Below, piece after piece: positions 30,700-42,100 of a stretch of DNA of 64,000 nt. A program made the position numbers and the translations under genes. Under the pieces are notes generated by a model. The model saw only the letters and a program-made list of their open reading frames with translations. It was not told the DNA's origin and did no database searches. The DNA comes from Cymbomonas tetramitiformis (lineage: Eukaryota; Chlorophyta; Pyramimonadophyceae; Pyramimonadales; Pyramimonadaceae). The stretch lies in the NCBI GenBank assembly GCA_001247695.2, contig LGRX02027214.1, positions 1-64,000 of the forward strand, given 5' to 3'. The first letter of the stretch is position 1, and each line of letters begins with the position of its first letter.

Positions 30700-32767
30700 G
30701 CTTGTGCGGGGAATATCTCAGGTACACCCATCGACAGCAGCACAAAATAAGTCAGCTGATGTAAGCGAAGTGCCTGTGCCATCGGCGACAAGCGTGTCTG
30801 TTTGACGCTGTGGGCTTCAATCCACCAAAGAGGCCTCAAACTTAGATAACGGAAACGTTTACTTTTGAGTAATCTGCTGCAGTTCAGTACCTTCCAAAAT
30901 GCTAGATCCTTCTGTACGGGCCAGTTTTTTATGGCTCTGGAAATGGACTTCTTCTATGCATATAATGTGACTCTTCTCGTTGGCGGAGAGATCATGTGTT
31001 GCATCATATGACCTTTGATATGCAGGTATGAGCCAGTATAGAGCTGTAGACTTTATCACATATCGCATCTGCGACCAATACCTGTTGCCAAAGGAATCGG
31101 TACGGGGCTTTGCATACTCACATTTGCGCATATGGGCTAGTGTAGAGATGTAGACTTATCACAAATTGCATCTGCCAATCTGGTAGTTTAGATACTGATC
31201 GATAAAGGACTTGGTTCAGGGTTAAGCATACCGTACTCACATGTGCGCGTGCACACATACACACTCTTAGCCGCATGAAAGTTGGCACAGAATGGAAATG
31301 ATGGGTGCAATATTCTAGGGTATCCTTGAGATTGCCGTGCACCTTCAAAAATTCGTGAACGGCATGCTGCGAAATTGACAGACTGTATATAATTATATAC
31401 CATACTCACATATGTGCAAAATACAGATAATTTGGAGAGGTCATCATCTTCCCAGTGAATGATTAGGGACCAGAAGAATCTATTGTGGTCTTGTAGGCCA
31501 GCGTTCCGCAATCGCCAAAACCTCGTATAAATGATGTTCGCGAAGGCCCGTTCGTATAAATTCCCGCCCACTCGTGATACCTGGAATCAGACCCACTTTT
31601 GCGGGCAGTTCGTGAACATCGATCGTCAACCGCTAGCGAGTGTGCAAATGGGATACTATCCGGGTACGCATCAATGTACGTCATCATCATGTGCTGACAC
31701 ACGACGACCTTCTTTGCGCAAGTGCAAGTGTGTTTGAATTTATCTCAGCACGGATATGATACGATAAACATACTGTGTCGCAAAGTGTCCGATATTTAAT
31801 CATTATAAAACATTTCGGGTATTTTCACTGTCGTGAATTGCCAATGTAGCCTTGTATGCCCCGTTCACGCCGGGAGAAGCGTCGCGTATTAAGTCGCGGT
31901 CCGTGTCTACTATCGGGTGCCTCTGAGGTTGGCACACGCGGTGAGTGCGTTGTGGTAAGCCAGGGCTGATTTTTTATTTAAATGTGCAAATGGAATCGCC
32001 AATAAAGCACCGGGAAAATGGCGGTGAACGCGCCGCGGCATACAAAACTCGGGGTTTGCGCTTCGCCACGTGGCACACAACCTAACCCGTTCATGCAAGT
32101 GGGGCATATGAGCGTGTTCGTATGCCTTCAGCGAAACATATGAACACGCTCAAAGTCATGTTTGCGCAATTTGGGAAAGGATTAGCTTCGATTTGTTACG
32201 TGGAAGGGAGATTGCGTTTTTCCACTTCTTGGGTTGTCAAGGGAGCTTCGATCGACCATGCCTACCATCTCCCGTGTTCCAACTCAATATCGCATGAGCT
32301 CAATCGATGCGTATTGAGCACAGGATCTGGAATCTGTTTTACGTTTGATGCAACTCCCAGTAGTTTGGGAGATAATGCCATAAATCAATCGTAAATCAGT
32401 TTCCAAAAACTAAACCCAAACTTGAGACACACCCCAAGTGACCGGCATCACGCTACATTCCGCCACAGACATCAAAAGCGCACTTGAAATTGATGACCCA
32501 TATGAGCAAATTCGTTTCTGCCGTTCATTTCGAACGAATCGATGGGCTGAGATTTCTCTTTTCCCGAAACTTCAAGTGATCGCTTGGAACTCAGTGGCAT
32601 AGAAACTTGAATTTCGGTCAAGCTTGAATTAAGATCGCCGATGACATGTTGTATGAGGCAATGACCGTCCGATGCCCGATTGGTGACACTTGGCTTGTAG
32701 TGGAACGAGCACGGCTTGTCGAAGTTCAAGTTGCGAACGTCCTGTGGGTTCTTGTGCGTGCGTTTCG
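30700..32767. other. Intergenic region
   Basis: I see no supported gene. A diverged ~107-bp duplication lies at about 31021-31190 (TAGAGCTGTAGACTTTATCA and TAGAGATGTAGACTTATCAC). A short hairpin (GAGCGTGTTC at 32110 and GAACACGCTC near 32142) is also present. Confidence 0.35.
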
Positions 32768-33346
32768 GCCATTTCCAGGTTCAATCGTTACTTACTAAAT
32801 ATGCAATTTTAAGTCAACTGATACGGCACGTGAGCGAAAGCGCTCTTGCTTAATCAAGGCGCATATCCCCTTCCTTTAAAAACTAAAATACAGTAGGTAG
32901 ACAATTTCAACGTTCGTAACCAATATGTGCATATTCAGCACGAGAATAGTTTTTTTTTAAGCTATCATTTGACCCCATCCGCAACCGCATCAGCTTCGTT
33001 TGCAGTCGAGACTGCAAGCTAAGTTGATGCGGTTTAAGATTAGGTTCCCATAGCACGAAAAGCTTTGCAGCCGAGGGGTTTTCCTGCGTGGTCGCGCACG
33101 AAACCTTGTACTGATATTGCTGATAGTGATATCAGTGCACCCTCTTACGCGTAAGGACTTCCTACTCTCGTGATGAATGTGCACAGATTGGTTACGAACC
33201 TTGAAAAAATGTCTACCTACTGTATTCTAGTTTTTAGAGGAAGGGGGTATGCGCCTTGTTTGAGCAAGAGCGCTTTTAATCACATGCCATACCAGTTGAC
33301 CTAAAAATGCATGTTTACTAAGTAACGATTGAACCTGGAAATTGCC
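32768..33346. mobile_element. 579-bp inverted-repeat (fold-back/MITE-like) element
   Basis: Long diverged terminal inverted repeats (about 32768-32937 and 33175-33346, each ~170 bp) carry the same order of words, such as CCAGGTTCAATCGTTACTTA, GCGCTCTTGCTT and ACAGTAGGTAGACA on the left and their complements on the right. The middle holds a second small inverted repeat (CCGCATCAGCTT and AAGTTGATGCGG). No ORF of note. Confidence 0.8.
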
Positions 33347-35246
33347 GACAGTGGCGGCTATTGCAAAAAACGACGACAAAAACGTGACAGTGACACACTG
33401 AAGATTACGTTTGAAATCGTAATCTTCCACACTGAAGCGAAAATGACATTTTGAGGATCGTGGGATGTGACACTGTGGCAGATATTGTATTCTCTTCGGA
33501 CAGAAATCGATCCCAAGGTTCCTCAAAGATGCGCCTGTCATCGTTTTCTGCGCCTGTCCCAAATTTCCGCCCCCAGCCTATGAAGGACTGTCCCAAATGT
33601 CCAGGCCCGGATTGTGACGGGAAGGATCAACTGCGTTTTCAAAGGTTGTGGCCAAATGTAGTGTCCCCGCATTCGCAAGATGAAAGCTGAGGATGCGGGG
33701 AGTGTTGATATGGCTATATAACCAACACTGTCAGCGATGATTATGCACTTTGTTAGTGCACAATGTTAAGTAATTATTTCATATACACACAGTCAACTGT
33801 CCAGTTTTACCTTCCTGCAAGCGAAAAAAGTCAAAAATAAAAACGTTGTGTATTTCTCGCTTGCGGGAAGAATATGAAATCGGACGGATTGAAAATCGCG
33901 GAGATCGTTCTTCGCGATCCTGAACCGTTCGCTGACTAAGAAGCTCCGTCGCCGTTTACAGTCGATTTTCGGTGATACATTGGCGATCCCCTTTGTACTG
34001 TAAATCGTTCGCGAGCGACGCGAAATTTCCCAAAGTTAAAGGCAGATTTGAACTGGAGATCATGATTTACGAAGATGAGCGAACTGAGCGATCGAGTACA
34101 CTTCGTCAACATTAATAGAGATTCAGAAGGCAAGCCGCCGCTTTGGTTTGTTCAGTTCCGAGTTCGGCAAACCCGTATCAGCCTCTCTGATTTAGACAAT
34201 TCTGATTCTAGCGATACTGACCTTGAAATTTGTGAGTCTAACGATTCACTATATTCTGACCCGAATATGAAAACAGATAACTCGAGAAAGTGTCCATTAC
34301 GGGATGGCATTTTAATGACATGTGATCTAAATCGGTTTCTACTGTCGAATTCGGCTTTTTTTGTGAAGATCTGTCCGACCTGCGACATGCCAACGTAGCA
34401 TCGCCTGCCAAGTGTGATTTTGTCAGTTATGCAGTTGAATTTGTGAAATTGATGGAGGCGGTGTCCAACAAGCTGCACCCTAAGTTTTCGGTCGTGGTGC
34501 TTGAGAGGGAGGAACTCAGGCAACGCACCGATTTAATTCGGAATAAGACCGATTCAGTGTAGATATGCTCCGTGCATGATTGTCTTGGAGGAGGCTAATA
34601 CAGATCTCTTCTTCATGTATTTTAGACACGCTGCTGCTGAAGTTACTCAAGTAGGGACGCGGCAGGGTGTGGTAACGTCATGTACACGCAAAGGACATGC
34701 GTTCTTACGTTGGGATATCGTGGTTCACAAGGCTGGGTTGCTGCCCGATGACAACCCGGACCGAGACTTTCTGGGCCACTGTCATCGGGGAACCCGTGCC
34801 GGTGGACAAACAAGGCCCCAGATGCAAGATACACGTATATTTTGGTTGGCGGTGTACACCGGGCAGCGAGCACCGCTTCCACTTGGACCCTACCCCAGTG
34901 TCTACTGAAGGGAATAGTCATCCTCCGAGACGAGGCTACTGGATCTCCAATTTTCATTCTTATCGATACGTCAAGTAATAAGTTATTCTACATATTTATC
35001 ACGAATTTCTTTTCGAAATTTAGGGGTCGAATAAATCGATTAAAAAATTCGATATTTAGGCGGCTTTTCGACCCTTAGCCCACTACTCAGCCCCGTCACA
35101 CGTGCATAACGGCTGGGCTTGCTTGGATGTGAGTTTGAATGATAATATAATAAATTCAAATAAAAGCTACGCGATGAGTCGGCTTAACGAACCATCCGTT
35201 TGCGCGTCGACATGCACCTGATGTCGGCTCGATCCGGATATGGTTT
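33347..35246. other. Intergenic region with short ORFs
   Basis: Short ORFs occur at 33451-33690, 34075-34398 and 34576-34908, but none shows a recognised domain or exon support. A hairpin (TTCCTGCAAGCGA and TCGCTTGCGGGAA) lies at about 33811-33870. Confidence 0.3.
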
Positions 35247-35739
35247 GGCTGCCCACCCATTGCTCCTAGCGGGGGGGGCAAATCACATTGAAGAGTCTGG
35301 GGGGGTCCTGACCCCACGGGGTGAAAGCGGGCTGGAGGGGTCCTCCCCCCTCTCCCCCCAATGATTAAAAAACGGACTCTAGGGGGTGGAACAAGGAATA
35401 TGGTGCGATTCCTACTAGTCACTAATGCCAAATAATCGAAAAATTTCCTGCCTGCGGCGCATGTGATTACCGAATACAGATGGCTCACGGAACGCCATGT
35501 ATCCCCATGGACGCGTTTTCGCCGAGCAGCGCCGAGCGCCGAGCGCCGAGCGCCGCTCGGGAGCGCCGAATTTTAGGGTTTTAGCCCCCAAGACCTCGAT
35601 ATGGAAGTGGGGGGGGGGCACCCCAGGGGCAAAAACGCCCTGGGTGGGGGGTCCGACCCCCCTAGGACCCGAAAAACGCTTCTAGGGGTGCCAAAATCAA
35701 TGTGACTTGCCCTCCCCTAGGAGCAATGGGTGGGCAGCC
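35247..35739. mobile_element. 493-bp element with ~42-bp terminal inverted repeats
   Basis: GGCTGCCCACCCATTGCTCC at 35247 and its complement ending at 35739 start imperfect inverted repeats that include CAATGTGA near the inner ends. The interior is rich in G and C homopolymers and contains a GCCGAGC tandem run (35520-35570). No gene. MITE-like. Confidence 0.7.
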
Positions 35740-36353
35740 TTTGTCATCGGATGAAGGACCGATTCATGTTCTCGGCTCATGTACTGGCCACACACACAGT
35801 ACAGCGATCAATGCCCGACTACCGACCGCGACCCGACCTCAGGTCCGACCTCAGGTCCAGACCTTCATCCCACCAAGAGGGCACCTAGCATTGTTTCTGA
35901 CGTGGCGCACAAATTCGTCGTATTGCCGTTCGATGATAACAGGTATGCCGGTGTCGGTTTGGGCATATCGTCGCCATATTTGACTATTATTCACGAATTA
36001 CCCCACCCTCCTCGTACATGTTGAACGCGTGTACGCGTAAGCCAGTGACGTTGACTCGTCATCAGGCTTGCGACGTCGCGAGGGTGTGCCATCGCCCTCA
36101 CGAACCAGATTTCCCGATTGCGGAAACACTTCCCAAGTCATGTTCCGCTTTCCTCATTCTCATCGGTCACATGCGAAGCGCATCGATCGACTGGCTAAGA
36201 ATGGGGAAAGCGAAACACGAATGGGGAACTGTTTTCGGAATCGGGGAATCTGACAGGCGCTTTTGAAGAACGGGCACCGACCACCCACCTAATTATCCGT
36301 GATACGTGAACATACGAAAATAATGAGCGAACAACCCGAAGTAAGCATGCAGT

Positions 36354-37209
36354 GTGGGCACGAAATATATGGCGACCGTTGCCAGGCGGATTGTAATCGA
36401 CTCTCAAAGCTTGCGTCTCGAACCAAAAAAAAAAGCAAAGCTCACTCGCGCCTACATGGAGTGCCCCGAAACCTTGCGTGTTTGGGTTCAGGATTACGTG
36501 CCATTGTTTCCCATCACCGAAACCATGGTGCAACCCCTTTACGCCACTATCAAGGCGACTCGCTTTGCAACTGGAGACGAAAACGTTGTGTCAAGACCGG
36601 GCGTCCCAGCAGACCATGTCCATCGCCTTATCGAAAAAATCAACAAGGTGAATCGCATCGACAAGACGAAGGTGAACTGCAAACCTATTGTGGACCCATT
36701 CGCGGGGAGTTCTGGCATTCTGGAGCATGCAAACACCTTCCTCAAGGAGTCCTTGGTTGGCGACTTGGCTGACGCCTTCAAAGAATTCGAGTTTGTATCA
36801 GTTGATCACCCCGACATCAAGAAGGTCGTCAAGTTGAATATGCGCGGTTGGACACATATGAGGGGAACGCCAATAGTGCAGTTGCCCTTGCGAATTGCAT
36901 ATGCGCGCCACCAGTCACAGGTGGTGAGCTGGTGGCTTTCATGTACTTCGCCGAAGCATGCCGCGACTATTGCGCATTCTTACCCCCCCTCACGTGGATC
37001 AACCCTAAATATGAGATTCAAAGGGCGCGGTGGGGAAAGAAATGCCTCGAGGAAAAGCTTGGAAGCAGTGGATGGTTGTTGTGAATTCGAAGTACAGGGG
37101 CCAGAACCTCTTCTCAAAGTCTACGAATGTTGAGCGCGCGGGATCGGGAAAGGAAGTGCATTTGCATGCGAAGTATGTGGAGCAAGCGATAGCTAATGCC
37201 AATGCGTGA
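36354..37209 (+). pseudogene. Methyltransferase-like gene remnant broken by frame changes
   Basis: The first frame holds a SAM-binding motif I-like DPFAGSSG (about 36693), followed by an acidic strand block (EFVSVDHPD). Near 36850 the natural reading moves to another frame (NSAVALANCICAPPVTGGE), which has an APP motif at the place of the catalytic (D/N/S)PP(Y/W) loop. Near 37020 it moves again (GKAWKQWMVVVNSKYRGQN) and ends at a TGA at 37207-37209. The pattern resembles the C-terminal methyltransferase-like domain of the gypsy Pol at 11.7-12.1 kb (DPWAGTG...TSPW). No introns fit cleanly, so I call it a decayed copy, possibly transposon-derived. The activity is inferred from motifs only. Confidence 0.45.
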
Positions 37210-38091
37210 AGGGGAGATGTAGTGCGTGCGTCGTGCGTGCTTTATGCATAGTATGCTTAGCTTCGATATGCCTATTGGAGTAACATAATACCTTTAAGAT
37301 ATACGGTGTAAACGAACACTGTTTAATAATGTTCGTATTAAACTAGTTTCTTCATTGTTTGCATGTTTGTGTTTTGGAAATGCCACCAAAGATTAATGTA
37401 TGATGACTGTGGTGCAGGCACTCCTCGGGTTTTTGGCAGTAATAATACTCTTGATAAATCCGTATTTTCATCATTACGATCTCCGAATTTGACTGCCAGG
37501 TCAAAGCCATCGCAGCACGAACATTAATGCAGATTTTTGCATCACGCATATGAATGGTTCAAATTTTAGACCCCGATGCCACCAATGGGTTGCAGTGTTT
37601 GGTATGCAAATATGCACACCCAAGTGACCACATTGAAATATAAAATGTGAGAGTGCACACATCATCGCCGCTGCCATTGACACGGGCTACACAATCTCGT
37701 ATGAAGACTTTCAATTATGTCATCGGAATCAAAGAATTCATTACCGTAACGTATTTGACTAGCAGTCAAGTGCTGGATATGAGCAGTTCTGATACGTCTA
37801 CAACTGAGTAAACCCCTTTCAATCATTCAATGTAAAGATTCTTTCACCACATACATACATTTTCTGATCACTTTCAAATGTTTCTGAGAAGGGAGCGCAT
37901 CACTGATCTCAACTCTCAGGATGCACAATAAGGGATGCCTTTAGACAATAACATCCAATCAACGTTCCAAACTACTGGTGTCTGTGGTAAATAGCACATC
38001 GTTCTAAATTTGCTTCACCAACACTATTTCACACCATCATCCCACTCTGAGGATATCAAGTTTCAAGTTTCAAGGATGTCAAAACGCTGCA
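37210..38091. other. Intergenic region
   Basis: AT-rich; I see no supported gene. It includes the 3' flank of the minus-strand ATP-grasp-like gene. Confidence 0.35.
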
Positions 38092-39084
38092 TCACTTCAC
38101 AAAAACACAAGCACAAAACATCGTTGCAGTCTCCGGGTCGGTGAGATGCACCACATCATTTCGACCGACCAGCTCCGATATCCGCTTGATGGCGAAGCAT
38201 TGCGCTCTCGGCACACGGCGCTTTGCGGCCATTGCATAGTGCGACATGGTCGTGCGAGCATTCAGCTCCATTACATGCACCTCTAAGTGCCCACTCTTGC
38301 CGCGCGTGATTGCCAAATCCATTCCGCAAGTTGCCACGCCACACGTGCCTGGCACATCAAATGCTGCGAGAGCGCGCTCAACCGCGCGCTCACCATAAAC
38401 AAAGTCCACCATCTCCTGTGACATGCGCTCCGTGGGTTCTCCCAGCCACTGGCCCTCCCAGCGCATGTTTTCTACGACGCTCTGTGAGATACCTACCCAC
38501 ACGCCATCAAACCACTCAGCAGTGACCTCGGCAAGGATGTCCATCCAAGGCTCAACGGTGAGCACACCATCCCGACGCAGGCAGTTGATTGCCCATCGCT
38601 CAATTGACGAGCCTGCCTCGAGCGATTCCACTCCTTCACATACACGCACGCCGAGACCGGAACTGGAGAACTCCGCCTTGAGCACCACCTTGGGGCCGTG
38701 CAGCTCCACGGCAGATGTCACCTCCGGCAACGATCGGCACACGCAGACGTCGCTGCGGTAACGGGCCACGGCCGAGCGCCGCAGATGCTCTCCGGGAATT
38801 CCATACGGCCGCTGCCCTGCCAGCACTCGATCTGGCGGAATCCCCGGGCTGAACTCGGGCAAGCGAGTCACGCCCGCTGCGCCGAGCGCTGCCAGGAACT
38901 CCGGCCGCTGCGGTGGCGCCAAAACGATATCGTTGGACTCGGAGAGCACCCACGGCAGCGCAGCGAGGTCGTGGCGGAGCACCATGAAGGACTTCGTTGG
39001 CGCGCGGCCCGCCGCCTCAGCCTCTACGCCCACATTGTAGCTGTAAGCCCAGCCAGAAGGGGTCGGAGGCGACCGCGGCATCAT
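38092..39084 (-). CDS. ATP-grasp-like protein, intronless
   Basis: Minus-strand single-exon gene of about 330 residues from MMPRSPPTPSG; an upstream in-frame ATG at 39201 would overlap the neighbouring stop. Visible ATP-grasp features are a Lys-containing strand with a flexible Ser/Gly loop (VLKAEFSSSGLGV, about residue 150), VEPWMDILAEV, and a metal-binding-type end (CGMDLAIT ... VMELNARTTM). ATP-grasp enzymes join a carboxylate to an amine or thiol using ATP; the substrate here cannot be told. The order (N-terminal DL..LP...DIVL, SSSGLGV, VEP, ELN.R.TM) resembles uncharacterised bacterial ATP-grasp proteins, so bacterial origin is possible. It begins about 110 bp after the stop of the SDR fusion gene on the same strand. 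Confidence 0.65.
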   Translation of the reverse strand: MMPRSPPTPSGWAYSYNVGVEAEAAGRAPTKSFMVLRHDLAALPWVLSESNDIVLAPPQRPEFLAALGAAGVTRLPEFSPGIPPDRVLAGQRPYGIPGEHLRRSAVARYRSDVCVCRSLPEVTSAVELHGPKVVLKAEFSSSGLGVRVCEGVESLEAGSSIERWAINCLRRDGVLTVEPWMDILAEVTAEWFDGVWVGISQSVVENMRWEGQWLGEPTERMSQEMVDFVYGERAVERALAAFDVPGTCGVATCGMDLAITRGKSGHLEVHVMELNARTTMSHYAMAAKRRVPRAQCFAIKRISELVGRNDVVHLTDPETATMFCACVFVK

Positions 39085-39194
39085 GTTTGGCTCACTCCTG
39101 TGTGTGCTCGAGTTCGGTGAGTAACGAGTGCACGCAGAGACACAACGATGTAAAACGGACCGAGGGGGGGCCTGAGCAGAGCGCTGCGTGCAGC

Positions 39195-42100
39195 TCACCA
39201 CTCCGTCTCAACGAAGTCCTTCAGAAAGACGCCGAAGACCGGGCTCCCCGTTGAGACCCCGTCGAAGACGGGATGCAGCACACGCGCAGCTGCATCGACC
39301 TCGTCGAGCGGGGTCTGGAAGTGGTGGACGGCCGCGTTGCGCGCCGCTTTGTCCCGCGGGTTCTCATCATTGATCCAGCCGGTATCGACGGCGGTCATGT
39401 ATATGCGGTGGCACGTGGCGAGCTCCGCGGCAGAGGTGCGCGTCATCATGTTGAGCGCTGCTTTGGCCATGTTCGTGTGCGGGTGGTTGGCCGTCTTGTG
39501 GCGGTAGAACTTCCCCTCCATGGCCGACACGTTGACGATGAACGCGCTGCCATTGGTTGACGCGGCATCCGTGTGCTGCGGCGCCAGAGCGCCAAGAGGC
39601 GAATCCATGCTGGCGGTATCGACCATCAGCGGCTGCAGCCTCGAGTTGAGCAGGAATGGTGCCAGTGTGTTGATCGCGAATACCTCCACCAGCTCTGGCG
39701 TCGAAACGTCCTCCAGCTTCAGCAGCCAGCTGTTCGAAGTCCGCAGGTCGATTTGCTGGCCGTTGACATCAAGCCGGCCGGCGGGGAGCGTGCCACTCCC
39801 ACCGTCACCTGCGGCAAGGGGGGCGTGATCTTCGGAAGTGAGCTTCAGCTGCGAGAGCAGCGCGGGGGATGGCAAATCCACTGAGACGCTGCCCTCGCCC
39901 CCCTCACCTGCCCCGGCACTGGCGCTGACCTCCGCATGCCGCTGCGCGCGCTGAGCCTGCTGGGAGAACAAGGGCAGTAGCCCCACGGCCCGATCGGCTC
40001 CCACTGCCAGCCGGCTCTCGGCGCCTCCTGCGACTGCCAACTCATCATGCGACTGCGCAGAGCCGCCGGGGTTCGGCGCCAGCTGTCGAGGCTCCCCTGC
40101 AGAGGCCTTCCTCACCGCTGCCTCCATGGCCACCTCTGCCTCTAGCAGGTGGCTGTAGTAGCTCGCTGGTCGGCGCACTGTCTGGCACGCGTTGTTCACA
40201 ACAATGTCCAGCCGCGGCAACGTGCTGATGAGGAAGGCGCAGAAGCCCTCAAGGGCGGCCACGTCCCGCAGGTCCACTGCGTGGAGCTGCAGCCGGTGCC
40301 GCCATTCGTCGAAATCCGGGGCCGCCGCGTAGCGCGCCGCCGCGTCGGCAGGGAAGCGCGTGGTGGCGATGAGCATGGCCCCAGCGCGCAGGAGCTTAAG
40401 CCCGATCTCGAAGCCGATTTTGACACGCGAGCCTGTTAGCAGCGCGATGCGCCCGGAGAGGTCGGCCGAGGCGTGGCGCATCCGGTAGTTGAGCGCGGCG
40501 CATTTCGGGCACAGCTGCGCATAGAAGTGGTGCAGCGAGGTGAAGCGAGCCTTGCACGTGTAGCACTGGCGCGACTTGAACAGCTCAGGGCCGTCCTCGC
40601 CTAGATCGCCGTCGGCACCAAGGTCGACGGAAGAAACCGACGTGGATGCGACGGCAGCGGTCTCGGGAGGGTTAGCAGGGAGGCGGCCCTGTCGGCCCGA
40701 CCCGTCGATAGCCACGGCCTGTTCCTCCCTGACGGCGCCGTCCGGCACCTGGCAGAGGTAGCTCAAGCTGCCGCTGGCGCCCTCACCACCCTCGTTCGTG
40801 CCATCAGCCTCGATTGCAAGCGACGGGCCGTCACTGCCCTCTTCGCACAATTGCTTTAGCCGGCTGATCCGGCCGCTCCGCAGGCGCGTCGTGTCACGGT
40901 GGTGTCGATCGAGCTCCGCTTGGCGCGCCCGGCGCCCTGCCTCCTCCTGCCGCAGCTTCTTCTTGCGCTCGTACTCGCCGATATCGCGCTGACGCGCATG
41001 CAGCAGCTTGTGCAAGGGCCCGAGGGCGCAGCGCAGCGCCCGAAAACGCGGCGCGCTGTACTGTGCCACGTCCTTCGACAGCACATTGAGCACAGCCACG
41101 CAACATGCCAGATCAACCTCCGAGATCCCCAAGCCGGGGCTTGAGGAGGCGTCGTCCACCCTACCCACACTGCTGCTGGTGCTGGTGTCACCGCTTCCCC
41201 GAGCATCTTCCATCTCAACGCTGTTCGGCGGCGCCAGGGTCCCAGCCCCCGGCCCCAGGTTCCCCTTCATAGCATGCTCCTCCCGGCTCGGGTGGCCATC
41301 GAGCGGTGGCTGTGGCTCCTCCTTAGGAGGTGAAGTCACTCCGATCGTGTCGCGCTCCCCACACTCGGCGATCACAGTTTCCCGCCGTTCCTGCCGCATC
41401 GAGTTTGTTTCGGCATCTGCAAGCTTGGGCGTAACTCTCCCGTCTGACCCCTGCTCGGCCGTTGTGTCGGTCGTCAGCGGGCACGCCGCGGCACCACCGC
41501 CTCCAACCCTGACTTCGGCAACAGCCTCTGCCGCGCTGATGGTGCAGTTTGCGGCACTGGTGGTGCACGGTGTGTGCTGCGACCGCCGGTCGTGCTGCGC
41601 CTCGCCCAGCAGCCGGAGGCAAGCAGCCACCTCCTCTTTTACCTTGGCCCGCCTCTGCGCCTGAAGACCAGCCTCCGTGGTGAATATCCGGTGCAGCCCA
41701 TGCCCTTCAAGCTCCACAGCCACCGACCCCCTCGACACAGCTTGCATTGCTGTACGACAAGATGGCGTCTCCGGCAAACCAGGTAGCGCTGAGAGGATTA
41801 AGCTCATCAATGAAGCGAGAAGCCACAGGGTGGAGCTCGCCAGGGCACGCCACGTGGCCGGCTGACCGAGCAGCGCCCCCACCACCTCGCTGCTCTCGTC
41901 CACATCGTCTCCTGGCTTGTTATGAGGTGCTGCCGTTTGCTTCGCCCCCGTAGTGGGCTGCAGCAACGCCTGGGTCGTGGCCAGTGCCGACAAGTGAGCT
42001 CCGCTTTGTACAGCTCGAGCCGCCCGCGCCGCCGCGCCGCTCCCCGAGCCCACCGTAAAGCACAGAAGCGTGAGGGCGGCTTCCACAACGGCCGCATCGC

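Noticed and set aside
35156..35621. Minus-strand ORFs over the GC-rich element
   Set aside because: They overlap the inverted-repeat element and its homopolymer runs and show no protein-like composition.
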